NCBI RefSeq assembly: GCF_028554725.1
Contig: NC_071667.1
Span: 85,474,001-85,538,000 of the forward strand
Direction of reading: 5' to 3'
DNA: 64,000 nucleotides
DNA from: Zeugodacus cucurbitae
Taxonomy: Eukaryota > Arthropoda > Insecta > Diptera > Tephritidae
The notes beneath the pieces were generated by a model that saw nothing but the letters and a program-made list of their open reading frames with translations, had not been told where the DNA came from and made no database searches. Shown here in pieces: positions 1 through 12,330 of this stretch (its first letter is position 1; each line of letters begins with the position of its first letter). Both the position numbers and the translations under genes were made by a program.

Positions 1-2101
1 GGAGTTGTAATAACAAGAAATTGAAGAGATTGTCGTGTGAAGGCAGCGCGAAAATTTGTTATGAGGAAGGAAGTGTTTGCAGTTTAATGGTAAATAATGT
101 TGTGGAATATATTTTAAAATATATTTATTACAAAGCAAGCATCGCTCTATTGTAAATGAGTTTAGTGGAGAAAATTCTACAAATGATTACTTGGTACCTC
201 CTTAGAAAGGATTATGAAGGACGAAATTAATATAATATTATTGACTTCAGTAAATCAACATTTTTTATAGAAACTATTCATAATAACAGCATATCCAAAA
301 GAGAGAGATAGGAGCAGAGCTTGAAGTCTTCTAACTGAAAATAATAAAAGTAGGCCAAAGAATCGAGTTTTATCTGGTTCTGTTACAATTGCACTATACG
401 GCTACATTTTTCTGGGTATTTGACAAAACTAATTTCTTCAGGGAGACTTAGTCATAAGTAAAACCAAGTGTATTTGTTCTCAGATTTTCGAAGCTTTCAA
501 ACTCGAAATATTGGATTTGAAGTCCGAAAAACGGATTTTTAATCAATTATTAATACTTAAAACAGAATATAGTTACTAAAAAATCAACAATATAAATCAA
601 ATTTAAATTCCTTTTAATTCAATGGTGTATATTCGGTAAAGATTATGAAGATGCTTTTGAGACAAAACCAATATTCCCCACCCACTATCTGATGAACTTC
701 CCTTTTCCTTCTGCTTCTATTTGACAGCACATTTGCGAATATTTGTTTTCTACATATAAAATTGGGTGCCAGCAGAGCTAAATTTGCGCTCACACTTTTG
801 TGAGGGTCCCAAATATATTGGTTTCGCATCAAAGCTTCCGTTATTGTTATGGACATGGCAGTTATAAATGCTCGCTTGTAGCAACTGTAATTTAGTGAAT
901 ATACGCACTTCTTCAGTTATACACACACACACTGCTGGCACCCATGTAGTGGCCGGTACACTTGACAAAGCGACGTGCCACCGTAAATACATGACCATTT
1001 TTGGCATTTTGCTTAGCCTTCATTACCGCATGCAAACATGCACAGTATATTTTATATTGGCGCAAGTAGTGAAGTATACTTTTAGGAGTAACACTAAAAT
1101 GTTTCGAGACGCACTAAGAAAGGTCATAAGCGCGCACTGCTCTGCTTGTTGTGCGTGCGTATGTCTCCACTCACAGTCCCCTCAAGGCACACATATGCTA
1201 TGCGAAGTCGTTTGTTGTTGTTGTTGTTTACATATATATGTATGTGTGTCCAGTATTGGCTCGCCGCGTACGTTATTGCATTTCGGCAGCACGTTTTCTT
1301 GATGTTTATGAGCTCCAGCACACGCCGAGTGCTTAGTTGACGTTTATGCACTCGTAGGATGTGCTCTCGTGCTTCGGACGCCGCTTTTTCTTCGTGCGCA
1401 GTTCAGTTAGTTTTTTACCTCCATGTCCTTGTTGTTTAGCACTAAAAGGCATTTTCTTCTTCTTCTCTTCTGCTCTTCTTCTGCTTTATGCCACTTCCAC
1501 TTGCCTTTTTTCGCTCGCTCACTTGCTCGCTGAGTTCATAAAAACGGTACTTTATGTGTTGTGTTGGTCAGTTGGTCAGGCCGTAGTCCCAGCGTAACGA
1601 ATGCTTGTAATTGAATTTATTTTTTACGTAAACCCATGTAACCTTCAGTGTCCGTGTTTACAAGCATGTAAACGCATTACACGGGGATACACGTTTTTCT
1701 CTACAAACAACCAGGATCTGTATTTGTTGTTGTTGTTGTGTGTTTATAAAGGAAATTGTATGTTTATAGGTTTTTTTTCGAAATCATAAAGTTGGAAGTT
1801 TTATTTGCCGCTCGCAATTAGAAACTGGAGTGGGTTCTAAACTATAATGGATTTTGTTTGTAAAACCTCAAAAGCTATTGCGTTCTTGATTTCTTTTATA
1901 TCTTGTGATAAACATATGCATATAAGGGCTGTTGGCCTTCTAACATTACTTACAAATTGCGCATAACTTCAAAGCGAAATGGGCCGTACTTTCATATCTG
2001 AGCTAATTTATTAAGTTGAAGTTCAAATAGAAATTTATATTACAAGAAACAAGCGATCTTTATATATATTGGACCCAGAGTTCAAGAGTTCGCTTAAAGA
2101 A
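1..2101. other. Non-coding stretch, no gene seen
   Basis: AT-rich sequence with short open frames that lack coding character. A (TTG)n run lies at about 1212-1228 and a second near 1732-1740. A CA run lies near 921-932. No splice-bounded conserved peptide, RNA gene or transposon end was recognised. Confidence 0.5.
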
Positions 2102-2712
2102 CTAAAGCTTAAAATTTTTCGCGATCAAGCTTTGATATCTCCATCGGACTCCACATGTGCGTGTGTGATTGGCGTTGCAACCGTTTAGCCGATTATAGCC
2201 GAATCGAGTGCGCCACTTCTCTCTATCTTTCGCAGTTCGGCGCCAGTTGGAGATCCCAAGTGTAACTAGGTCGCTCTTCACCTGGTCCCTCCAACGGAGT
2301 GGTGGTCTTCCCCCTTCCTCGGCTTCCTCCGGCGGGTACTGCATCGAACACTTTCAGAGCTGGAGTGTTTTCGTCCATCCGTACAACAAGACCTAGCCAG
2401 CGTAGCCGCTGTCTTTTTATTCGCTGAACTATGTCAATGTCGTCGTATAACTCGTACAGCTCATCGTTCCATCGTCTGCGGTATTCGCCGTTGCCAATGT
2501 TCTGAGGACCATAAATCTTGCGCAAAATTTTCCTCTCGAAAACTCCTAGTGTCGTCTCATCTGATGTAGACATCGTCCAAGCTTCTACACCATATACCAG
2601 GACGGGAATGATAAGCGACTTGTAGAGTTTGATTTGGTTCGTCGAGAGAGGACTTTACTGTTCAATTGCCTACTCAGTCCAAAGTAGCATCTGTTGGCAA
2701 GAGTGCACTCCC
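2102..2712 (-). pseudogene. Non-LTR retrotransposon reverse-transcriptase C-terminal fragment, frameshifted
   Basis: On the minus strand the region reads in pieces as the C-terminal end of a LINE-type endonuclease/reverse transcriptase. NRCYFGLSRQLNSK and IKLYKSLIIPVLVYG lead into a frame with TTLGVFERKILRKIYGP, YELYDDIDIVQRIKRQRLRW and LGLVVRMDE. Another frame continues with RPPLRWRDQVKSDL and ISNWRRTAKDREKWRTR. This string of motifs is familiar from many insect LINE copies. At least two frameshifts (near 2640 and near 2320) and the absence of the catalytic RT core and endonuclease show a 5'-truncated dead copy. The orientation is minus. The clade is not assigned. Confidence 0.8.
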
Positions 2713-5700
2713 ATATATTGTTTTTAAATTATAGTAATTTCTTTCAATATGTCTGTTCAGTTTACAATATTATACTACAATTAATCACGAAGATTTTACA
2801 GTTACCAAAATAAATATGCAATTTGGTTATCACATCAAATAAGAATAAAAACATGAAAGAAAAGGCAAACAAAGAAACTCTGAAATTCAGGAAACACCGC
2901 ACAGCTCATACATACAGACTTGTACATGTGTACTCCTGTTACACCGCATATAAGCGCTTCGCTCTGTAATAAGAAAATGTAGAATCTACAAACTACATCT
3001 ACCGTTTGCGGCTACAGACGTGAAGACGCCACATTGTGCAACAATTTCAACACACCCCTTCTTGTGTTTCCCTCCTTACTCCTTCTTCTCCTGTTTTCCG
3101 CTTTCCAAACGCCCCCGATTGCCATTCATTCAGTGGTGGCAAATCAACGGCTACTTGGCGGACTTGGTCTGGCGCAGTATAAAAGTGGACGTAAAACGCG
3201 CTGCGATCGAGCAAATAAAGAACGCCAGGGAGACAAGCAAGCCAAGAAAGACACGGAAGGAAGCAACTACGTTTGTGCGCTGTTTACTTCATGCGGCGGG
3301 TTGCATGCTCCGCAGCAGCAACAATGGCAATTTTATGCATGTTGCCAATTCTTAATAAAGAAGAAGCAGTGAAAGCACTATAATAAAAATATATATACAA
3401 AAAAGAAAACATAAACAACAAAAACAACAAGAGCGCATGCGAACAATAACCTTCAAGAGGCGGAAATATAAAATAACGATCGTAAAAATGAAAATTGCAT
3501 TTTATGTTGTTGTTATTGCGCTATGGCTATATTACGAGTAATTCGCATTGTTCCACAAGATAGTGCTGCTGCTGCACTCACATACTCGTATACAAGCACT
3601 GTTATCAGTGTGGTTGTTCTTCGCTGTCAGACTCGCAGAGTGTAAAGATCGTAGTGGATATGAAGCGCCTGAATGTATTCATATAAGACTTGTCGAGTTG
3701 TCTCACGAGGGCTTTTAGAAATAGTGCTAAATACGTTGAGATAATAAATATGCATATTATCCCTAATTATATTGTACCATTTGAAAGCTCTAATTGAAAT
3801 TTATAAAGATAGGGAAAGAGTAAAATTTCAAATTCTAAAGTATACTTTTAGGCTATCAAGCATATTTTCTACTATCCATGGCTGTAATCATTCCCCAACT
3901 GGTTACATTTGGCTGCAATGGTACTAGTTCTATAATCGAGGCCTTCATAATCACATTTTTCCATTTGTTGGTGAGCACTTATCGGCAGGTATTCGAATAA
4001 ATATGAAGCTCTGTATACACAGGCGCGCGCGTGTTCATGAAGGTGCACAACTTATCAAGCGCGTTGTTTATCATGCTTATAAGCTATAAAAGCACATGCA
4101 CATGCACACGCACACGCTGCCACACATCAATATTTGCTTGTTTATAAGTAAAAGTGCACACACGGAATGCAGCATTAGCGTCAGCCAGGCATAACTCGCC
4201 GCAAAGTATGCAAATCTTTATTTGCATGGCTATGCAAATTGCCACGCCACACCACAACCTCTCCGCACCACAGCGCACCGCCCCGCCCATCTATTGCAGC
4301 CTGTTAGTGCTGCAGCGGCGCTCATGAGCCATAAAGCTGCCATAGTTTTTTTCTCCACGCTTTTAATGGAAAACAAAGTTGCGCCAATTTTGAGAACAAA
4401 TTTCAATATCATTTCATGCTTGTTATGCGCACACACACACACACGCTCACACTTATACATATACTAACATTATTCATACATATGTACAGTTAGATTTGTA
4501 TGTATGTTTGTGTATCGGAAGCCGGCGGCAAAAAATTTCACTTGTGGAAATTGAAATTGTTACTTTCCTACCTGCCAGTCATGCATGCATACATCATGAT
4601 GTGCGAGTAATTTACCATATACATAACGTAACGGTATGCATGTTTTATTCGCATGCAGATGTGTGTGTGTGAGTGTGGCACGCATTTACTCTGCTTCTTT
4701 TGTGCGCGCGCTCAACGCATTGTTTGCATGCTTGTGTGGGCTTTTTCTGAGCTTACAAGGTTGCAAGCGAGCGATTGACGGCTTACCGTTATGAATTCAA
4801 ATGTCAAAATAATAAATTTTCCGTCCACCATACAACAAATGCACTCGCACTTGAGCGTGATTTCTACTTCATGGCCTTAAATGCGTTTTATACTGAAGTA
4901 GTTTAAGCATTTTAATATATTGAGTCAAAATATTTGATAGAATCAATTAAGCGAAATTGTATTTTTATTGGAGGTTAATGCATTTAAGTAATTATTAAAT
5001 CATTGTAACAGTATTCTTGAATAGGCTTCGTGTCCATCCGCCGATTGCCTTACCATTTTGCATTCCAAAGTTTACCCGAACTATTCACATTTGCTATCTC
5101 AAACTTTCTATGTACTTGTGTGCCCTTTTTGTGTGCTGCCAGCTTATCGCAATGTTTTCTCTTGGCTGAGTTTCACAATTCTTTTTATTTCCACCAACAT
5201 ACCTAGTCTCCAAATTACCGGAATAGAGTTACTAATGCATGCACTGAGAGTTTGTGGCGAACATTTTCGATCTCAACTCGGTCGAAAACTTATTTTAGTT
5301 TTCATTATAAAATATAAAAAATGAAATGAATTTTAATATAAACTGTTAAAAATATTATTTTTGTTTATTATTCTTGCATTATTTGTATTATCAAAAATTA
5401 TTTTTTTTCGTTGTAGAACGCGTTAAAATGGCGTTCAGCCAAACTATTCCAATTTACTTGCGATTTTGCAAGTGCTTTTATGCATTTCTACATTTACTTA
5501 TATACATGTATATGTAAGTAAATATGTGTGTGTAAATAGAAGAGCACAATATTCTTCGCCCACAACTTGCAATTCCATTTGAGCGCTTAATGCAAGTCAT
5601 AAATGTGTGTGTCTGTGGCTGCTTGGCGCCTTACATAAGTGAATAATGTTAGCAACTTAACTGCACATTATGCTCATCCTATCTATTGGCATTCGCATGC

Positions 5701-6086
5701 CATTTGTGCATACACTCGTGTATGCTATATGCTTGTGTGCCAGCCGAAATGCAACTTCATGTCTGACACGCCAAGGAATTCATAAAATATAATTTAATAA
5801 GCTTAGAAATTTCCGCAACAAATGTGCTGGGGCTGTACTCGTTGTAACCAGGGATATAGATTTATATAAATGTTCATATTGAGTCGCGTTCACTTTCCCC
5901 AAAACGGTGCGCTTCGACAGAGTTGTTGTTATGCTCCATATCATCAGCAAAAAGCTTAAACGAAGGTCAATAAAAAAGGTTCTTCGATGGTCTAATGTGA
6001 ATTTAATACGAACAGTGCATACAATTTTGCATTTCTTTAATATTTGTGTTTTTTTTAATTTTTTGCAATATAATGGAAGACTTCAG

Positions 6087-6158
6087 TTTATTAGATGGAA
6101 GCGAAGCTGTTGGATTTCTCAGGTTATTAGATGGGAGCGAAGCTGTTTCATTTCCCAA
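6087..6158. repeat. 36-bp imperfect tandem duplication (2 units)
   Basis: Units 6087-6122 and 6123-6158 match at 30 of 36 positions, sharing the core ATTAGATGG and GCGAAGCTGTT. The period of 36 keeps the local plus-strand frame open, but no recognised protein is encoded, so this is listed only as a repeat. Confidence 0.7.
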
Positions 6159-9100
6159 GGCTTTATGGTAGAGGCTTAAGCTATTTCTTTTATTTATATT
6201 TTAATATTATTTATATTATAATAGATTAAATATTTAAAATAAATTCTGAAGAGAATCCATAATTCCAATTTTGTTACAAAATTCCTTTGTAAATACTGCG
6301 CCCTGACAACCCCTCCTCTCTCTGACACTAACTTTTATTATGTTAAACATAAAAATAATAATAAGATCATGTCCCGAGTATTTTATTTATTCCAAATCTA
6401 ACTGACTTCTGACTTGCCGTACAACTTTTTCCATGGATGAATTTAAGCTGGACCCAGTTGTGCATTAGTTGACACAATACAGGAAATCAATTACCTACTA
6501 ATAATAATTCAAAGTGTTAAATATTAGTAATTTGTTTCTTTTTATATTTATTTGATTATCCAAAGTCCATTTTATACCCACACACACTCACACACACAAC
6601 AACAACAATGAAAATGACATGAACGTATGAGACATTACGTATACGCAGTGGCAAACCAGCGCTGCTTGTTGATTTGCTTAGCCTGCTTGCTGGCTTGCTT
6701 GATTGCTTCCCTGGTCGTTATCATTTGTTGTCGTTGATCTTTGCTTTTGTACACATGCCCTCTTGTACTTAGTTACATTTCACATTGTTGGTTTAACTAA
6801 TATTATCATGTACACTGGTTGCTACTGGAGTAGTTATTGCACTCTCCTGGCGGGTTGTTAGTGCTTTGTGCCACGACGCTCTTTATGGTTGTTGTTGGTT
6901 TGTTGTCGTTGTCGTTATTGCTGTTGACGTATTGTTGTTTCTACTTTAAATATTTACCTTGAGATCCCTTAGCAAATGGCTCTAATGTGGCTGCTCCATC
7001 TACATGTTGTTGTTGTTGTCGTTGCTGTTATTATGTTGTTTTTCTTGCGTCTTTGTTGGTTGTTGTTGTTGCGCCATTCGCACTGCTGCCTTGCCGTTTA
7101 GCTCGACACACAGCCTAATCTGCCCCGCACCACCACCACCACCGCCGCCGTTGCTGAGACTGTCATTTCTTTGCTGTTGTCTTTGTTTGCTTAATTTAAC
7201 TTGAAGTTTAAGTTAAATAACTTGAATAAACATTTAGGTAATGTTTTTGCATTGTTATTAGTCTTGTGTGCATTGTAATAGGCTTCTGGCCATTTGAATT
7301 GTCGTTGTGCGCCGGCTTTATGCGTTAGTCAGTGCTGTAGACAAGCCAAAAGTAGATAGTGTTGTCAGCTGTTAGTTAACTGTTAAGAGTAACATGCATG
7401 TGCGGGAAGCATAAACACACACACTCAGCATATTTGAGAGACTGTATCCATTAGGGCGGCTCATAAGTTGAAATTGGGAAGAAAATTCGCATGAGTTGAA
7501 GATGTCTTCAAAGTACACTTGGTCTTAAAGCAAGTCTCAGATAAAACTGGCTGGTGCATTAGACACGTTAATTATACTCCATTTTATGCTGGCTAAAAAC
7601 AAAAACAAGAAACAACAACAGACTTAATGTTTCCATACCAAAGTACTCGTGTGTTTATGTAAGTTGTCATATTAATATATGTATTTGCCTCAGCTTCCCA
7701 TACACAATGTCTCTAAAGTTCGTGGGTGTGTGTGTTTGTGTAGACATGAGTGCTGCTGCTGATGTCTGTTTTCAGCGACTAAGAAAGGATTGGCGAATTG
7801 TTGGAACCGAGAGTTTAGTGTATCAACAGAGCGAAGTTTGCGTTGCTTTTGAGCTTTATGCCAACATTTGCGGGTTGTTTGGCTTAAGAGCCCGCTTCGG
7901 CTTTCTCCACACACACACACGCACGCACATTCGCACCAGCGGCGTGTACACTTGTTGTCTGTTTTCTTATTAAGCTGGTGTGTATACATTGTCCTGGATT
8001 GCTTTTGTTATGCTGGCAGCATTATTTATACACTCCTCTTCCTTCGGGCTCGCCTGCTCCACTGCTCCTCAGCTGGCTACTCAAAATTTTACTTTGTGTT
8101 CGGCGGTCGGAATATGAGCACATGGCATGGACTTCTCGAGCGATTTTTGCATTTAGCATTTTGTCATCGTGCCTGCAAAGCCGACAAGCATAGAATACAT
8201 AAATAAATGCCTGTAAATATATGTGTGCTGTAAGTCCCACACACACGCAGCCACATCCAAATCCAAATGTACGGAATTAGCACAGTTGCATTTGTAAGCG
8301 TGTAAGTGCATCGTGCATTCTTGTGTGAAAGCCAGCTCGCTTGCATTTATTGTGTGCATTGCTACTCTAGTCAAGCAGAAAGACAAGCACTACCGAATAT
8401 AGGCCAAGCCAGGCAGTGAGCACTTCTGCAGCGAGCCTACGCCGAGCTGAAATGTCAACATCTTGAGGTTTCGGCTTTCCATGGCACTTATGATTTTTAA
8501 GCGAATAATTCTGCTTTGTGCGTTTTTATTTATTTGAACAGAGATTTGTTGACAAAAATTTTAACTTTGAGCTTTATAGCCGGCTCAAACTAATATTAAT
8601 TTAGATGAATATTGCATATAAAATATGCATACAACTGAAATGGCTAAAATAAAAAGAAATTAATTATTATTAAATAAATAATAAATAAAGCAATAAAAGA
8701 GCAATAAACTTCCAATAAAATTTAAAAAAAATGTATATAGTTCTTTTAAAGAAGTTTTAATATGAGCTTTTCTTTTTTAAAGGCTTTGAAACACCTTCCA
8801 TTTGAAATATGTTATGTATTTTGGAGGGTTTATTTAGATGTTAAAGAAAAAAAGCGCACTCTTGATGATTACTACGACTTGATTGATACGACTCAGGCTG
8901 GGCTCTGGAACGAAATTGCTAGAAATAAATTCAAAATCCTTTAGATAATGTAAACAGAATCAAAAATAGCACTACTTACCATGCCTCCAAACGTCGGCAT
9001 TTCAAGCTTTATCATATTGAATCAATCACATTTCGCGCCATATGGTAGTTGTAGGCTAGGTCGACCTTCCACCATAAACAAGATAGAAATTCTTCTCATG

Positions 9101-12100
9101 AAATCACTCAGTTTTCCCATCCTTGACGCATTCTTTACTGCGCTGTTATTGTTCCTTTGCGCTTCGGCTAAAATGTGTAGACGTTTTAACTAGTTTCGGA
9201 CGTGAGAGAAATTTAAATTTGGTTAATTTGAAAACAAAGTTAAGAAGATCTCAAATTGTTGGGACAAACACCAAGGTTGCTGTAGTAAGTGAATATTTAT
9301 ATTGTGAAGAAATAAGTTCTCAATTTAAACCATTTTACCTCCACATCGGTTTTTGTAATTTCAATAGATGACCATACTTACACCATGTTCCAGCCCTAGA
9401 CGTGGTTCACTTCCGATCGGTGGGTTTTTATTTTAATATTATCCACAAAAGTTTGTTTTTGAAAACACTGGGAGTTTTTGAAATAGATTTTAAGAAAGTA
9501 GCTATTTCGTTGCAGCCAATTTTTTGATACACCAGAATGATATATGAGCTCTCTCCCACTGAACTACTCTATTCATCATTAACCATTCACTTTCAAATAG
9601 TATCACAAAAATACTGTTTGTTTGTTTCACTTATGCACTTCCCTCTGTTGATCTCATCAAAATTTTCACTTTTATAACGGTAATTAGTTGACACTAGAAA
9701 CGCTTTGATAAGCACTGGGGCAGCAGGGGTCTACTATATGTCGTTTGAACTATCTCCTGCGGCACTAGTACTTAGAAAAGCGATATTAGTGTTAATATTA
9801 TGAACTTCAATGCTTCACTTCACTTAATTTTTATAATTTAATCACTCAAACTCTTTTAAGATATTTTAGAAGATTGCTACCATATGTCGTAAATCATCTG
9901 AGTCTGCAAATACAAAAATTAAACATGAAATTATTCACAAATATTCAAAATTTGAAAATTTTTTCTCAAATAATAATATAAAACAAAAAGAGTCCCTCTT
10001 AGGATTACTAGGAATGCACAAGTTTGCGCAAAATAAGTAAGGAAAATATAGATATGTATACTACTAGTATAGTACTTGTGTGTATGTAAACGATTTTTTA
10101 ATTGCAGGAATGTAGTTTTCCACATCCCATCCACATTTATTTGCTCGTTCTCATTCTTCAAGTCAAATTAGCAAATATGACTAAAGGCACTTGCAATTTA
10201 GAGTGAGCGTCCGACAGGAAGCTGGGACTTGAGGAACAACAAATGCACAGTGGTGGTTTCCCTCTCAATATGACTGCATCAAGCTGTGGTAAATTCCAAG
10301 TGCTCAATAACTGCTGAATAATCAGCATCCAAAGCTGACAAAATGAGACTATGCGAGCGATAAGCAAACTTTCTTACACATAAATATGACATTGTTGTCA
10401 TGATTGCTTGCTTATGCTGTAGTCGCGTAGTAATATTCTATTTAATTATTGTCATATTTATTAAATTTAAATTGGCTTAATTGACCCTCTTAGAAATGTT
10501 GGCATTGCTCACATTCATAAATATTTTCTGTTTGTTTTCGCGGCATTCGCTATATTCGGTATTCTATTTTGCAGTTTCACTCGGGTTCACATGTATACGA
10601 ACACGTTCTTGTTTCTCTAAATATGTTTAGCAAATTTGATGAAACACTCTAACGAAATATATGGAATATTTGGCAATTAACCCTATTATTTGTAGACTTC
10701 AATATGTGGAATGATCTTACAGCTTTCGGCATGTTCCTCAATAGTTAAATGCATTGCAAGCAGATAAATGTGATGAGATAGTTCGACACTAGTAAGATCA
10801 AAGATAATGTCATACAGCTGTACACTTTTTCTCAATTCCTGTGTACAATATTCTTTAGGATTGTGTGAGGGTCTTTCACATTTTTCTGCCATTTATGTAC
10901 TCAGCTTGTTGCTGCCAATCAACAATTTAACCCTTCTGAACTCAGTGAAAAGTCGAGAGCGTGCGTAGGTATTTAGCTGCCGACCACAAATTGCTCAATT
11001 GAATTTAGTCGTTAATTGAATTCAGCAACGTTACATTGAGTCATTTATGAGTGATCATATTAAGTGGAAGCTGTACAAGGCCATTGTACGATATCTTATG
11101 CGAAGTATCAATAAGTTTTTATAAACTGGATACCTACTATCGACACCGTCGCGTTTGAGACTTCATAAAATTGTAAAATTAAATAAAATAAATTAAATCT
11201 TTAGAAACAAGCATTACAGCTTAGAGTTAAGAATAGTTTAAGTTCAAACAAAAGTACTTTGCTTTGTTTTTACAGTCACAATAGATATATTCGATTCGAC
11301 AAATCGTAGAGAGTGGTCAATCGAACAATCGATTGATTTAAAACAATCCAGTTACTCTCTCACAAAAATTTACAATGGATAGCAGTGCTGACGGTTTCAG
11401 GTGTAACTATTTTATAAAGAGAGCAATTCACAAATATGGCACGAGGAAAAGTGGCAGACTGAAAATGAGTACTCTCCATAAGAGACTGAAAATAATCATC
11501 AAAACCATCGGCCACCACTAGTCCAAAAATGGATATTTCCAGCACTGTGAGGTTGCAAAATGCAAATGACCAAATTCCAAAATTTTGACGAGATTTTACT
11601 TCTTCCGAATTTCATATTGAAAAGATTTGAAGCGCTTGCTGATATTTTAAAACACTCATGGAATCTAAAGTAAAGCCGCCAATATGACACGCTGAACAAA
11701 TCTGCAGCCAGAATGTATGCAAATAAATTGACACCTGCGAGCTGACAAATATGCAATCATCCACTCTTCCACACACGCAAAATCATGTACGAATAAATGT
11801 GTCCACATAACGGAATCCCACAACCATACATGTGCCATACGCCGCACTAACGTGTACTTAACGGCACACATGCGAGTTTTATAACAACGAATATGCAAAG
11901 AATCACTGACTGCCTCGTTCCGAACACTTTCCATATTTGTTGAAAAAAAGTTTGCACTACAGCAAATAAGTACGGGAAGGTAAGTGGAATTTCCTGCAAA
12001 GTGAAAAGTCAGCTCGTTAAACTGAACTGTTGAATGTACTCCGAGCGCACGCATATTTCGGCGTGTGTGCTCAAGCACACACGATGAGCGGCAGGCAGGA

Positions 12101-12254
12101 GTGTGAGCATGTCCGTCCGCGTTGTGACTGTGGTATTGTGAAATTAAATATAAACACGAAACTTTTGTAAGCGAAATTGAAAATAAATTCGAAGATAAAA
12201 TTTTACAATAATAAAATTAGATCAAATCAATGATGATGGTGAAATAACAAGAAA

Positions 12255-12330
12255 CGGTTCTTAAGTAAGGAAGGACTAAATCGTTTCGGACGCGAGCATT
12301 TTAGTTAGCTGAAAATCAAAGACTAATGAG
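12255..12330 (-). repeat. Possible terminal scrap of the 32.1-kb dispersed element, inverted
   Basis: The sequence from AAGTAAGGAAGGACTAAAT through TTTCGGACGCGAGCATTTTA resembles, with gaps, the reverse complement of the right end of the element at 32101-33246 (its last 70 bases). The match is short and diverged. Confidence 0.35.

Noticed and set aside
868..1302. 144-codon plus-strand frame
   Set aside because: Cysteine/valine-rich from TTG and GTGT repeats. No recognisable protein.
3178..3185. TATAAAAG box (and another near 4085) as promoters
   Set aside because: Such boxes are expected by chance in AT-rich DNA, and no initiator plus gene follows.
10686..10892. 68-codon minus-strand frame with protein-like composition
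   Set aside because: No family recognised, no splice-linked neighbours. Could be an old transposon scrap, but unsupported.
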